DNA from: an uncultured Holophagaceae bacterium
GTDB taxonomy: Bacteria > Acidobacteriota > Holophagae > Holophagales > Holophagaceae
NCBI GenBank assembly: GCA_903873655.1
Contig: CAIQPH010000077.1
Span: 1 to 35,795 of the forward strand
Direction of reading: 5' to 3'
DNA length: 35,795 bases
The notes beneath the pieces were generated by a model. That model saw only the letters and a list, made by a program, of their open reading frames with translations, was not told where the DNA came from and ran no database searches. Every line of letters begins with the position of its first letter. Position 1 is the stretch's first letter. Both the position numbers and the translations under genes were made by a program. Below are positions 1 through 8,420 of this stretch, one piece after another.

Positions 1-968
1 GCCAGGTTCTGGCGCTCGCCGACGGTCTTCATGAGTTCCATCAGGAGCTGGTTGTGATCCGAGGCCAGGTTGGCCGGCTCATAGATGGGGGCGATCTCGA
101 ACTGGTTGGGGGCCACCTCGTTGTGCCGGGTCTTGGCGGGGATGCCCAGCTTGAAGCACTCCAGCTCGACTTCCTGCATGAAGCCCAGGACGCGCGCCTT
201 GATGCTGCCGAAGTAGTGGTCCTCGAGTTCCTGGCCCTTGGGGGGCTTGGCACCCTGGAGGGTCCGGTTCGCGAAGAGCAGGTCAGGGCGCAGCCGGGCT
301 AGATCGAGGTCGACGGCGAAATACTCCTGCTCCGGGCCGCACTGGGCCACCACGGAGTCAACATTCACCCCGAAAAACTTCAGTGATGCCTTGGCGCTGG
401 CAGACACCACGTCCATGGAACGGAGCAACGGAACTTTGTGGTCCAGCGCCTCACCGTGGTATCCGATGAAGGCCGTCGGGATGCAGAGCGTCTTGCCGAT
501 GGGGCCTTCCATGATGAACGCCGGGCTGGCGGGATCCCAGGCGGTGTAGCCCCGCGCTTCGAAGGTCGCGCGCAGGCCGCCACTGGGGAACGAGCTGGCG
601 TCTGGCTCGCCCTGGATGAGCTGCCCGCCGCTGAAGCGCTCGATGACCGTGCCGGGTTCGTCCCAGGCGATGAAGGCATCGTGCTTCTCGGCCGTGGCGC
701 CAGTCATCGGCAGGAACCAGTGGGTGAAGTGGGTGCAGCCCTGCTCCAGGGCCCATTCCTTCATGGCGATCGCCACGCTCTTGGCCACCTCAGGCGACAG
801 GGCTTCGCCCCGCTTCAGCGCCTGGCGGTAGGCCTTGTAGACGTCCCGCTGCAGGCGCTCATGCATGGTGCGCTCGCTGAACGTATTGCAGCCGAAGTAC
901 TGGCTGATCTTGATCTGGTCCAGCCGTGAGATGCTGGATGTGTCCGGCGCCTGCGGCGTCTTGGCCAT
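1..968 (-). CDS. glnN: Glutamine synthetase type III, N-terminal part (runs off window start)
   Basis: The reverse strand reads open from an ATG at 968 to the window edge, giving about 322 residues with no stop, so the C-terminal half lies outside. The enzyme condenses glutamate and ammonia with ATP to glutamine in the cytoplasm. Recognisable family blocks are the early SQYFGCNTF segment, the [15 protein letters not shown] block, the catalytic GPEQEYF strand (metal and glutamate-binding glutamates) and [15 protein letters not shown] followed by ASDHNQL. These features belong to the large type III (GlnN) class rather than the shorter GSI. An AAGGGGG Shine-Dalgarno sits about 6 nt before the ATG. 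It is divergent from the genes at 1002 onwards. Identification is firm; full length cannot be judged. Confidence 0.93.
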   Translation of the reverse strand, partial: MAKTPQAPDTSSISRLDQIKISQYFGCNTFSERTMHERLQRDVYKAYRQALKRGEALSPEVAKSVAIAMKEWALEQGCTHFTHWFLPMTGATAEKHDAFIAWDEPGTVIERFSGGQLIQGEPDASSFPSGGLRATFEARGYTAWDPASPAFIMEGPIGKTLCIPTAFIGYHGEALDHKVPLLRSMDVVSASAKASLKFFGVNVDSVVAQCGPEQEYFAVDLDLARLRPDLLFANRTLQGAKPPKGQELEDHYFGSIKARVLGFMQEVELECFKLGIPAKTRHNEVAPNQFEIAPIYEPANLASDHNQLLMELMKTVGERQNL

Positions 969-1001
969 GTATGCCCCCTTTTTAGATGGGATGAAAAAGG
1001 C

Positions 1002-1286
1002 ATGAATCCGTCTAGACCTGGACCGATGTCCGCCCCCGAAGGTCAGCCATCGGATTCCCGCATCCGCCAGGACCCCGCGATCCATCCTCAGGATAGCGGA
1101 AATCAGCTTGTGGCAACAGGATTAGATGCGCGGGAGCGGGCCCTGGTACTCCTCGGGGACCTCATGAGCCATCAGGCTGGTCTCGGCCGAACCCAGGCCC
1201 TCGCCTGGGAGAGGGCCGCCTTCTCGGAGGTCTTCGACCATTCGGAGCCTGGCATCCGAATCCGTCGATTTCTGGACAAAGGATAG
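1002..1286 (+). CDS. Small hypothetical protein upstream of nadA (doubtful)
   Basis: This 94-codon ORF fills the otherwise gene-free 969-1295 gap between glnN and nadA and ends 9 nt before the nadA ATG. The first ~35 residues are rich in Pro, Ser and Arg and do not look conserved. The last ~50 residues ([15 protein letters not shown] onward, ending [10 protein letters not shown]) look like a genuine amphipathic helical protein and faintly recall the C-terminal helices of enoyl-CoA hydratases. No enoyl-CoA hydratase core precedes it. It may be a real small gene cotranscribed with nadA, a degraded remnant, or a chance ORF in GC-rich DNA. A later ATG at 1026 is an alternative start. I do not recognise a function. 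Confidence 0.35.
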   Translation: MNPSRPGPMSAPEGQPSDSRIRQDPAIHPQDSGNQLVATGLDARERALVLLGDLMSHQAGLGRTQALAWERAAFSEVFDHSEPGIRIRRFLDKG

Positions 1287-1295
1287 AATCAAAGC

Positions 1296-2264
1296 ATGGA
1301 TCTGATCGCCCCCTATGTCCCAGACCTTGAGAGCATCCCAGCGGGTCTCGACCTGCCTGCTGAAATCCGTCGCTTGAAAACCGAACGCCGGGCCATCCTC
1401 CTGGCCCACTACTACCAGGAGGCCGAGATCCAAGACCTGGCGGATTTCGTGGGCGACAGCCTCCAGTTGAGCCAGCAGGCCGCCAAGGCCGACGCCGATG
1501 TCATCTGCTTCTGCGGCGTCCACTTCATGGCCGAGACGGCCAAGATCCTGAGCCCCGCCAAGACCGTGGTGATCCCAGACATGGATGCGGGCTGCAGCCT
1601 GGCGGACCGTTGTCCCGCGGACCACTTCGCCCAGTGGCTGAAGCAGTACCCGGACCATGACGTGGTGAGCTACATCAACTGCTCGGCGGGCGTGAAGGCC
1701 CTCAGCACCGTCATCTGCACCAGCAGCAACGCCGTGCGTGTGGTGGAGAGCCTCCCGAAGGAACGCAAGCTCGTCTTCGCGCCAGACCGGCACCTCGGCA
1801 AGTGGGTGATGAAGCAGACCGGCCGGGACATGGCGCTGTTCCCGGGCTTCTGCATCGTGCACGAACAGTTCACCGCCAAGCGGGTCGCCGCCCTCAAGGC
1901 GCAACATCCCGAGGCCAAGCTCATCGCCCATCCCGAATGCGATGCCACAGTGCTCCAGTTGGCGGATTTCGTAGGCTCCACGGCCGCCCTGCTCAACTTC
2001 GTGGCCAAGGACGGCGCCAAGGCCTTCATCGTGGCCACCGAGGCCGGCATCCTCCACCAGATGCGCCAGCGGCGACCCGAGGCCGAACTGATCCCGGCTC
2101 CGGCCGACAGCGGCTGCAACTGCAGCCTCTGCCCCTACATGAAGCTGAACAGCATCGAGAAGCTCTACCTCTGCCTGCGGGACCTGAAGCCTGAAATCAC
2201 CATGGACGAAGGACTCAGGATCCAGGCTCTGAAGCCCCTGGAGCGCATGCTGGCTTTGGGTTGA
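1296..2264 (+). CDS. nadA: Quinolinate synthase
   Basis: This 322-residue protein is the 4Fe-4S enzyme that condenses iminoaspartate with dihydroxyacetone phosphate to quinolinate in de novo NAD synthesis. Visible motifs are LLAHYYQ near residue 36, FVGDSLQLS near 51, the PDMDAGCSLAD block with Cys100, YINCSAGVKA followed by VICTSSNAV, HPECDATV, and the C-terminal CNCSLCPYM. The conserved cysteines in the AGCSLAD, ICTSSNA and CPYM blocks are the expected iron-sulfur ligand candidates. Length is normal for the compact NadA form. The start is well placed, but its ribosome site (AAAGGA) is weak and overlaps the end of the small ORF before it. The DAHP synthase gene starts 7 nt after the stop, so the two are probably cotranscribed. 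nadB and nadC are not in the window. Confidence 0.96.
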   Translation: MDLIAPYVPDLESIPAGLDLPAEIRRLKTERRAILLAHYYQEAEIQDLADFVGDSLQLSQQAAKADADVICFCGVHFMAETAKILSPAKTVVIPDMDAGCSLADRCPADHFAQWLKQYPDHDVVSYINCSAGVKALSTVICTSSNAVRVVESLPKERKLVFAPDRHLGKWVMKQTGRDMALFPGFCIVHEQFTAKRVAALKAQHPEAKLIAHPECDATVLQLADFVGSTAALLNFVAKDGAKAFIVATEAGILHQMRQRRPEAELIPAPADSGCNCSLCPYMKLNSIEKLYLCLRDLKPEITMDEGLRIQALKPLERMLALG

Positions 2265-2271
2265 GGGCGGC

Positions 2272-3600
2272 ATGAGCTCCTGGAACCCCCACAGCTGGCA
2301 GCGTTTCCCGGCCCTACAGCAGCCGGACTACGACGATCCTTCTGAATTTGAAGGTATCCTGGCGCGTTTGCGCCGCATGCCGCCCCTGGTGGTACCCGAG
2401 GAGGTGGCGCGTCTCCGGGGTCTCCTCGCCGAGGCGGTCACCGGCCGCAGGTTCCTGCTCCAGGGTGGGGATTGCGCCGAGCGGTTCAAGGATTGCACGC
2501 CGGAATCCATCGAGGGCAAGCTCCGGGTGATGCTCCAGATGTCCGTGGCTCTCACGCATGGCGGCCGCAAGCCCGTGGTGCGCGTGGGCCGAATCGCCGG
2601 CCAGTTCGCCAAACCCCGCAGCAAGCCCACCGAAGTGATGGGAAACCGGGAGCTGCTGAGCTACCGTGGCGACCTCATCAATGACCTGGAAGGCAACGAG
2701 GCAAGTCGAAGGGCCGATCCCGCCCGCATGCTAGAGGCCTATTTCCATTCGTCCGCCACGCTGAACCACCTGCGGGCCCTCACCGCTGGTGGATTTGCAG
2801 ACCTGCACCACCCCGAGCGCTGGGAACTGCCAGGCGGCACCGGGGGAGTGCCGGCCTACCGCCGCACCCTAGACCAGGTGCGCGAGTCGCTCGATTTCCT
2901 CGAGGCTCTGGGTGGCGTCCAGCGGGACGTGTTGGAGCGCATCGACTTCTTCACCAGTCACGAGGCGCTGCTGCTGCCCTATGAGGAGGCGCTCACCCGC
3001 TGGGTCAGTGAAGAGGGGGGCTACTACAACCTGGGAGCCCATACGATCTGGGTCGGCGAGCGGACTCGCCAGCTAGGGGGCGCCCACATCGAGTACCTCC
3101 GTGGCATCCGCAATCCCATCGGGGTGAAGGTGGGCTCCAGCGCCACGCCGGATCATCTGGTCGCCCTGCTGGAACGCCTTGACCCATCGCAGGAGCCTGG
3201 ACGCATCACCCTCATAACCCGTTTTGGTGCCGCCACGATCCGCACGGCCCTGCCGCCACTGCTGAAGGCTGTCCAAGCCACGGACCACCCGGTGCTCTGG
3301 AGCTGCGACCCCATGCACGGCAATGGTACGGAAAGCGCTAACGGCCTTAAGACAAGGGACTTCAGCGCCATCCTGTCCGAGCTGCGGCAGGCCTTCGAGA
3401 TTCACCGGGCCCATGGCTCCCACCTCGGCGGTGTCCACATCGAGCTCACCGGCGAGGCCGTCACCGAATGCACCGGCGGCACCGAAGCCCTGTCCGAGGC
3501 GGATCTCCTCAAGGCCTATGAAACCGGCTGCGACCCCCGCCTCAATGGCACCCAGAGCCTCGAGATGGCCTTCCTCATCGCGGAGATGATGCGGGGCTGA
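2272..3600 (+). CDS. Class II 3-deoxy-7-phosphoheptulonate (DAHP) synthase
   Basis: This 442-residue enzyme catalyses the first committed step of the shikimate pathway, joining phosphoenolpyruvate and erythrose 4-phosphate. It is the plant/mycobacterial class II type. The evidence is LQGGDCAERF near residue 62 (metal-binding Cys), GRIAGQFAKPRS, SHEALLLPYEEAL, HTIWVGERTRQLGGAH, LITRFGA, WSCDPMHGN and GGVHIELTGEAVTEC, which together carry the PEP-binding and metal-binding residues. Length matches the class II family. A GAGGGCGG ribosome site overlaps the nadA stop, suggesting coupled translation. Its stop codon directly abuts the stop of the opposing gene at 3601. Family is firm; the symbol varies between organisms (aroG/aroF), so none is given. 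Confidence 0.95.
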   Translation: MSSWNPHSWQRFPALQQPDYDDPSEFEGILARLRRMPPLVVPEEVARLRGLLAEAVTGRRFLLQGGDCAERFKDCTPESIEGKLRVMLQMSVALTHGGRKPVVRVGRIAGQFAKPRSKPTEVMGNRELLSYRGDLINDLEGNEASRRADPARMLEAYFHSSATLNHLRALTAGGFADLHHPERWELPGGTGGVPAYRRTLDQVRESLDFLEALGGVQRDVLERIDFFTSHEALLLPYEEALTRWVSEEGGYYNLGAHTIWVGERTRQLGGAHIEYLRGIRNPIGVKVGSSATPDHLVALLERLDPSQEPGRITLITRFGAATIRTALPPLLKAVQATDHPVLWSCDPMHGNGTESANGLKTRDFSAILSELRQAFEIHRAHGSHLGGVHIELTGEAVTECTGGTEALSEADLLKAYETGCDPRLNGTQSLEMAFLIAEMMRG

Positions 3601-4350
3601 TCACTGGACGGTTGGATGGAGGTCTTCTGGGCCCAATCTCAGGACCAATGTATCGAACCCTGCGACCAGCCGCACTTCCGTACCCGCCATCAGCGCGGGG
3701 AGGGGTTTCAGCTTCGGCGGTGGCAACAGCAGCACCTCGCCCGCTCGCAGAGGCGGTAGCTCCACACCCTCCCAGGCTCTGAACGACACGCTCCGTCGGG
3801 CGGCCCCAGCCCTCAGCTCCAGGCTGCCCGCGGGCCATTCATCCGTCATCCAGGTTCCCAAGACGACGCTCCCCCCCTCCTCCAGGGCCAGGCAAAACCC
3901 GGCCAACGTACCCCCGGCCAGACCCAGAGCCGCCAGGCAAGGCTGGGGCGGAGCCGACAACTCGGCCCCGGAGCCCCGCACGGCGAGGCGGTCGAGGCTC
4001 TGCCCGTCCATCCGGCGTAGCGAAGAGGGCCGCGGCAAGCAGGGCAGCAGGTCCGCGGATTCCAATCCAGGCGTCAGGATGTCCGGCAGGGTGCCGCGCC
4101 GATCCCATTTTTCGGCATAGGCCACGGTCTGCCGCACCCGCGCCAGGGCCCTGGCCCCACCCTCCAGCACCCGGCGCAGGCTCGGGGGGACCAGCGCCTC
4201 CGCCAGCCGTTCGGGCTCCCCCTCGCCCAGCTTGCGCAGGCGGATTGCCTCGATGCGGTTGAGATCAGCCAAGCGGCCCGAGGCCAGCCTTGCCACCAGG
4301 GTGCGGCGCTCCACCGGTCCCTCGGTCCAAACGGCTGTACCTAGTTGCAT
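3601..4350 (-). CDS. Uncharacterised protein coupled to thioesterase
   Basis: This 249-residue protein is not one I can name. It is Leu/Ala/Arg rich with no signal peptide, no clear membrane segment and no cysteine pattern. The layout of an N-terminal MQLGTAVW/GRLADLN strand, a middle helical part, and a C-terminal AGTEVRLVAGFDTLVLRLG strand faintly resembles fumarylacetoacetate hydrolase-like proteins (gate strand plus terminal beta-rich core), but the metal-binding Glu/Asp set of that family is not apparent. The ATG at 4350 overlaps the thioesterase stop by one base (TGATG on the minus strand), so translation is probably coupled; a GTG one codon upstream is less likely. The 3' end abuts the DAHP synthase stop, so the two genes converge without a gap. 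Confidence 0.72.
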   Translation of the reverse strand: MQLGTAVWTEGPVERRTLVARLASGRLADLNRIEAIRLRKLGEGEPERLAEALVPPSLRRVLEGGARALARVRQTVAYAEKWDRRGTLPDILTPGLESADLLPCLPRPSSLRRMDGQSLDRLAVRGSGAELSAPPQPCLAALGLAGGTLAGFCLALEEGGSVVLGTWMTDEWPAGSLELRAGAARRSVSFRAWEGVELPPLRAGEVLLLPPPKLKPLPALMAGTEVRLVAGFDTLVLRLGPEDLHPTVQ

Positions 4351-4745
4351 CACGGCTGCGCCTCAAGCCAGGCGCGCGTGGGCAGCGACAAGGGCTTGGG
4401 GCGCTGCGCGACGAAATCGAGCATGACCTGGACAGTCTTGCCTTCGGCGAACACTTCCCCATCAACTCCTTTGGTGAGCCGATAGCTCAACTCGAAGGAG
4501 CTGTTGCCCACCTTGGTGCAGTGCAGTGCCACCCGCACGTCATCGCCGATCAGAATCGGCATCCGGTAGTCCACCTCCACGCGAGCGATGAGGAAGCCCT
4601 CCTCCTGGAACCGCCGTCCCCCCAGGAAGGTGCGCCACCACTGGTAGCGCGCCTGCTCCATGTAGCTGATCACCACGGCATTGTTCACATGGCCCATGGC
4701 GTCCAGGTCGCTGAACCTCACTTCGATGGGTTGGGAGAAGGGCAT
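4350..4745 (-). CDS. Acyl-CoA thioesterase, 4HBT hotdog family
   Basis: This 131-residue protein has the single hotdog fold of the 4-hydroxybenzoyl-CoA thioesterase / YbgC-like group, which hydrolyses acyl-CoA or acyl-ACP thioesters. The signature is IEVRFSDLDAMGHVNNAVVISYMEQAR near residues 7-33, with the catalytic Asp in DLDAMGHVNN. It is followed by FLIARVEVDYRMPILIGDDV and a C-terminal AEGKTVQVMLD strand. The ATG at 4745 places the first family motif at the usual distance; an upstream in-frame ATG at 4790 adds 15 residues but overlaps the start region of the divergent gene. The downstream gene is translationally coupled (TGATG), suggesting a shared but unknown role. The natural substrate cannot be read from sequence. 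Confidence 0.88.
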   Translation of the reverse strand: MPFSQPIEVRFSDLDAMGHVNNAVVISYMEQARYQWWRTFLGGRRFQEEGFLIARVEVDYRMPILIGDDVRVALHCTKVGNSSFELSYRLTKGVDGEVFAEGKTVQVMLDFVAQRPKPLSLPTRAWLEAQP

Positions 4746-4798
4746 GGGAATCTCCAGACCATCAACCTTAGCGCCAACCCATGGGATCATGCGGCACG

Positions 4799-5167
4799 AT
4801 GGCCTCGCCCCTCCTGCTCGCCTACGACCCCGCCTGCAGCCTATGCTGCCGAATGGCCATCTGGCTGGCCCGCCGGGATCGCCAGGGCCTGCTGCTGATC
4901 CTCTCGGTCCGGGATCCGGACCTGCTGGTCCTGGCCCCGGAACTGGCGGGAAAACCTGTCGAGAAGGAGATCCACGGGCTGGACCTGGGCACCCGCGAAG
5001 TTCGCGCCGGGGCAGACCTGCTGGGTCCCATCGCCCGCCGCCTTCCGGCCTGGCGGTGGCTGTCTCCCCTGCTCGGCATCCCGGGTCTCCCCGCTCTGGC
5101 CAACCGGATCTACCTCCGCTGGTCCACCTGGCGTTTCCGGCGGACCGGGCGCCTCCCTTTCGCCTAG
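4799..5167 (+). CDS. DCC family (DUF393) thiol-disulfide-type protein
   Basis: This 122-residue protein starts with LLLAYDPACSLCCRMAIW, which fits the DxxCxxC signature that names the DCC (DUF393) family (Asp10, Cys13, Cys16, plus an extra Cys17). Family members resemble thioredoxin-fold oxidoreductases, often around 110-140 residues, but the reaction is not established. Later parts carry the usual RRLPAWRWLSPLLGIPGL / ANRIYLRW segment with likely membrane-associating hydrophobic stretches. An alternative ATG at 4781 adds six residues; neither start has a strong ribosome site. The next gene begins 11 nt after the stop, so it is likely cotranscribed with the CPBP protease-like gene. Confidence 0.82.
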   Translation: MASPLLLAYDPACSLCCRMAIWLARRDRQGLLLILSVRDPDLLVLAPELAGKPVEKEIHGLDLGTREVRAGADLLGPIARRLPAWRWLSPLLGIPGLPALANRIYLRWSTWRFRRTGRLPFA

Positions 5168-5178
5168 GGGCTGGAACC

Positions 5179-6516
5179 ATGCACGGGAGACAACGCGAGC
5201 CCTGGAACCCCCACCCAAGCTGGGCCGATCCCCTCATCACTCTGCTGGCGGTGCTGGCCCTGATGGCCACGATATTCACGCTCTCGGCCCGCAAGGCTGC
5301 CTCGAAGCGCCCCTCGGAGCAGGTGACCCTCCAGGGGCAACTGACGGAAGTCGCCCTCATGGGGCCTGGGTTCCTCCCGGGCCATGGGACCAAAACCGCC
5401 GATTGGTCCAGGATCGAGGCCGAGCTGAAGGAGCCCTGGGACCGCGCCATGTTGGCGGTGCTGAAGGCCGAGCGAACCGACCCGGGCGGGGATGCCAGGG
5501 CGTGGATCGACCCGGTGACGCCAAGGGGACCCGGGGGGCTCACCTTCCGGGATGCCTGCCTGGCCGCTTACGCTGATGGGCCCCTGCCCAGCCGGGCTGA
5601 CCGCGATGAACTCCGCCGGCACCTGGGCAAGGGCTACACCGCCGATCTGCTCGAGGCCCGCCTTCTGGACCGCGAGGGCCAGGGCGATGCGCTCCGTGCC
5701 CGTGCCCGGGCGGCCCTAATGACCCGCCTGGTCGGTCTCGGCCTGCTCGGCCTGGTGGCCCTGGGCGCCGGAGCCGCTGGCCTCGTTGTTGGGGTCTACC
5801 TCGTCGGGACCCGCAAGACCCCGAGCCAGGCTCTGCCCCTGTGGACCCTGTCCGGGCGCGCCGCAGCGCTGGTCCTGCTGGCCTGGTTCCTGGCCTTCTT
5901 CCTCTTCAGCAACCTGGTGGGCTTGCTGCTCCATCCCTGGCCCCGGGTGCACTGGCTGGCTGGCCCCCTCTCCTACGTCCTGCATGCGGCCGTCGGAACC
6001 GGGCTGCTCTGCTGGTCCGAGGGCATTGGCTTCACCCATTTATGGCGCCGAGTGGCCCCGGGCCGGCTGGGGCGAGACCTTGCCTGGGGTTGCGCCTTCC
6101 TTTCCCTGGCGGTGGTACTGGTCCTGGCCGTGGCTCTGGTTTCCGGCTGGATCATCAGGCCGGACCAGAGCCCTCAGCGGGATCTTCAGGAGCTGCTGCG
6201 GGGGCTGTCGGGCTGGGGCCCGAACCTTGTCATGTTCGTGCTCGTCGCGGGGATCGCACCTTGCTTCGAGGAGTTGCTCTTCCGGGGCTTTCTCCTGCCG
6301 GTCCTGGCCCGGCGTCAGACCCTGGCCGTGGCCCTGCTGGTATCGGCGCTGCTCTTCGGGGCCATCCACCTCCAGCCGGCCGGGCTTCCGATCCTGAGCA
6401 CGCTCGGCTTGGTCCTGGGGTTCGCCATGCGCCATACCGGCAGCCTGAGGACACCGATACTCGTCCATGCCGGGTGGAATGGCTGTCTCTTCCTGCTGAT
6501 GAGGGCCCTCGCCTAG
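5179..6516 (+). CDS. CPBP (CAAX-type) intramembrane metalloprotease
   Basis: This 445-residue polytopic membrane protein has the three CPBP/Abi motifs of the family: EELLFRG near residue 363 (Glu-Glu plus Arg), GAIHLQ near 395 (His), and a terminal HAGWNG near 430 (His and Asn). These residues form the membrane-embedded active site in glutamic-type CAAX proteases. There is an N-terminal transmembrane helix at about residues 15-33. A soluble, probably extracytoplasmic stretch of ~140 residues follows, then about seven further hydrophobic helices. The soluble insert is not a known domain to me. The ATG at 5179 follows an AGGGGCTGG site just after the DCC gene stop. The substrate is unknown; bacterial members process peptides or act in immunity and signalling. 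Confidence 0.88.
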   Translation: MHGRQREPWNPHPSWADPLITLLAVLALMATIFTLSARKAASKRPSEQVTLQGQLTEVALMGPGFLPGHGTKTADWSRIEAELKEPWDRAMLAVLKAERTDPGGDARAWIDPVTPRGPGGLTFRDACLAAYADGPLPSRADRDELRRHLGKGYTADLLEARLLDREGQGDALRARARAALMTRLVGLGLLGLVALGAGAAGLVVGVYLVGTRKTPSQALPLWTLSGRAAALVLLAWFLAFFLFSNLVGLLLHPWPRVHWLAGPLSYVLHAAVGTGLLCWSEGIGFTHLWRRVAPGRLGRDLAWGCAFLSLAVVLVLAVALVSGWIIRPDQSPQRDLQELLRGLSGWGPNLVMFVLVAGIAPCFEELLFRGFLLPVLARRQTLAVALLVSALLFGAIHLQPAGLPILSTLGLVLGFAMRHTGSLRTPILVHAGWNGCLFLLMRALA

Positions 6517-6522
6517 GCGTTC

Positions 6523-7755
6523 TCAGGGCTTCAGTTGCACCCGTGAGAGCGCAGGAGCCATCAGCCAGAACAGCTGGAGCAGCAGGAAAACCAGGGCCAC
6601 CCACTTGAAGATCGACCACCAGTCCGTGCCCTCGGGCTTGGTGCCCGCCGCTGGCTTTCGGGCGGCCAGGTAGGATTCGACTGGGTCCTCCGCCAGAGCG
6701 ATCTTCACGGGCTGGCTCTGGCGCGAGGGGAGTTCCGTTGCGTTCAATCCGCTGTCCTCGGGGGCATCGGCGAGGAGGCCCGAGGGGATACGGAATCTCG
6801 CGGTGGAGACACTGCTGCCCTCTTCGTCCTGTCCGAGGATTGAGAATAGGCGGGCCCGCATGCTGGCCGGCCCGGGCAGGGCATCGATCAGCTCCTCCAT
6901 GAACTCCGGGAGGGTGCTGTAGCGATCCTCCGGGTCGGTGGACAGGGCCCGCTGGAATACCGCGCCCAATCTGGGCGGCAGATCCGCCGGGATGGCGACC
7001 GGCTCCTGGAGGATGTGGATGATGATTTCCGTGAGGCCACTCCCCGGGTGAGGCAGTTGGTTGGTCAGAAGTTCAAAGGCGGTCGCGGCGAAACTGTAGC
7101 GGTCTGAGGCCGGGGAACCTTCACCGCCCTTCAAAACTTCAGGCGGCGCGTAGGCGGGTGACCCGAGGAAGTCGCCGGTCGAGGTGAGACGCAGCGCTAG
7201 TGTCTGCGCATACCCTGGCTCCATTCCGTCTCCCGCGGTCAGTGATTCCAGAGGATGGTCCGGATCGACGCTCATGTGGCCCATGGTGCGGGCAATGCCG
7301 AAGTCCATCAGCTTGGCGCGCCCTTCTTCACTCAGGAGGATGTTGTCGGGCTTCACGTCGCGGTGGACGATGGCCCGGCGGTGGGCCGCCCGCAGGGCCC
7401 GCATGGCCTGGATCAGCACCCGGACGGCGGCTTCCTGATCGAGGTCCTTATCCTTGATGTGCCTTCCGAGGCTCTTGCCTTCGACGAACTCCATGGCCAG
7501 GAAGGGGCCCAGGTCCTCCTCCACGCCCACATCAAAGACTGTCACCAGGTTTGGGTGGTTCAGCTGGGCGCTGATCTCCGCTTCCCGGCGGAAGCGCAGC
7601 ATGGCCTGGTGCCTGAGGTTGCCGGTGACTCGGATCACCTTGATCGCGACGCGGCGCTTGAGCAGGGGATCCTCGGCCAGGTAGACCGTCCCCATGCCGC
7701 CCTGCCCGATGGGCCGCAGGATCTGGTACCTGCCGATCGTTCTTGGATCCGCCAT
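6523..7755 (-). CDS. Membrane-anchored Hanks-type Ser/Thr protein kinase
   Basis: This 410-residue protein begins with a complete bacterial eukaryote-like kinase domain: glycine loop IGQGGMGTVY at residues 16-25, ATP-binding Lys39 in VAIKVIR, catalytic HRDVKPDN near 131, DFGIAR near 151 and SPAYAPPEV. An acidic and Ser/Thr-rich linker follows, with repeated S/T near 320-370 that could be autophosphorylated. A single C-terminal transmembrane helix (FKWVALVFLLLQLFWLMAPAL, about 380-402) is followed by a short tail, so there is no extracellular PASTA-type sensor. The ATG at 7755 fits the kinase N-terminus, though no good ribosome site is visible. It is divergent from the EF-P-like gene with a 73-nt gap. 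Its substrates are unknown. Confidence 0.93.
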   Translation of the reverse strand: MADPRTIGRYQILRPIGQGGMGTVYLAEDPLLKRRVAIKVIRVTGNLRHQAMLRFRREAEISAQLNHPNLVTVFDVGVEEDLGPFLAMEFVEGKSLGRHIKDKDLDQEAAVRVLIQAMRALRAAHRRAIVHRDVKPDNILLSEEGRAKLMDFGIARTMGHMSVDPDHPLESLTAGDGMEPGYAQTLALRLTSTGDFLGSPAYAPPEVLKGGEGSPASDRYSFAATAFELLTNQLPHPGSGLTEIIIHILQEPVAIPADLPPRLGAVFQRALSTDPEDRYSTLPEFMEELIDALPGPASMRARLFSILGQDEEGSSVSTARFRIPSGLLADAPEDSGLNATELPSRQSQPVKIALAEDPVESYLAARKPAAGTKPEGTDWWSIFKWVALVFLLLQLFWLMAPALSRVQLKP

Positions 7756-7828
7756 GAGAAGGAATTCTAACCAGGAGCCACCTCCCGAAGAGGGGATAGA
7801 ATGGAGGATTCGACATTCTGGAGACCCC

Positions 7829-8404
7829 ATGGCCGCCCTGCTCGAAGCCATCGAGATCAAACGCAAGATGTTCTTCGAGCTCGAGGACGTCCCCTTCCAC
7901 TGTCTGGATGTGGAGATCTCCACGCCCACGGCCCGCGGCGGCCAGACCCTGGTCCGCATCAAGATGCGCAACCTGCTCACCCGGGCGGTCTTCGACAAGA
8001 CCTTCAAGGCCGGTGACAAGTTCAAGGAACCCGACCTCGCCCTCGCCCCCGCCAGCTACCTGTACAGCGATGGCGACGGCTCCCACTTCATGGACCAGGA
8101 GACCTACGAGACCCACACTCTGGGAGCGGGGCTCATGGGCAACGCCCTCGACTACCTCACGGAGGGCCTCATCGTCCAGATCCAGAAATTCAACGGCAAC
8201 CCCATCGGTCTCCAGCTGCCCACCCAGGTCGAGCTAGCCGTGACCTACACAGAACCCGGCGCCCGCGGCGACACGGCCAGCGGCAACGTCACCAAGCCTG
8301 CCAAACTGGAGACCGGCATCGAGATCAAGGTGCCCCTCTTCATCAAGGAGGGCGAGAAGGTGAAGGTCAGCACTGAGACTGGCGATTTCGTAGGCCGGGC
8401 CTGA
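7829..8404 (+). CDS. Elongation factor P-like protein with YeiP-type loop
   Basis: This 191-residue protein has the three-domain architecture of EF-P: KOW-like N-terminal domain, then the middle OB domain with SYLYSDGDGSHFMDQETYE, then the C-terminal LPTQVELAVTYTEPGARGDTA and KVSTETGDFVGRA. EF-P binds the ribosome and relieves stalling at proline runs. At the tip of domain I, where E. coli EF-P has PGKGQ with the modified Lys34, this protein has PTARGGQTL. That closely matches the SPTARGAATL loop of the paralogue YeiP (EfpL). It may therefore be an EfpL-like factor or an EF-P with an unmodified Arg tip. The ATG at 7829 gives the expected N-terminus. rsgA follows 16 nt later, a plausible ribosome-related operon. 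The family is sure, the subtype is not. Confidence 0.9.
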   Translation: MAALLEAIEIKRKMFFELEDVPFHCLDVEISTPTARGGQTLVRIKMRNLLTRAVFDKTFKAGDKFKEPDLALAPASYLYSDGDGSHFMDQETYETHTLGAGLMGNALDYLTEGLIVQIQKFNGNPIGLQLPTQVELAVTYTEPGARGDTASGNVTKPAKLETGIEIKVPLFIKEGEKVKVSTETGDFVGRA

Positions 8405-8420
8405 TGGAGAAGACCGACTG

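Noticed and set aside
1122-2273. A 383-codon minus-strand frame opposite nadA
   Set aside because: nadA on the plus strand has all family motifs; this frame is low-complexity and has no recognisable domain.
4681-5178. Upstream extension of the CPBP protein frame
   Set aside because: It overlaps the DCC gene and the thioesterase start; the residues are shadow sequence and the ATG at 5179 precedes a good membrane helix.
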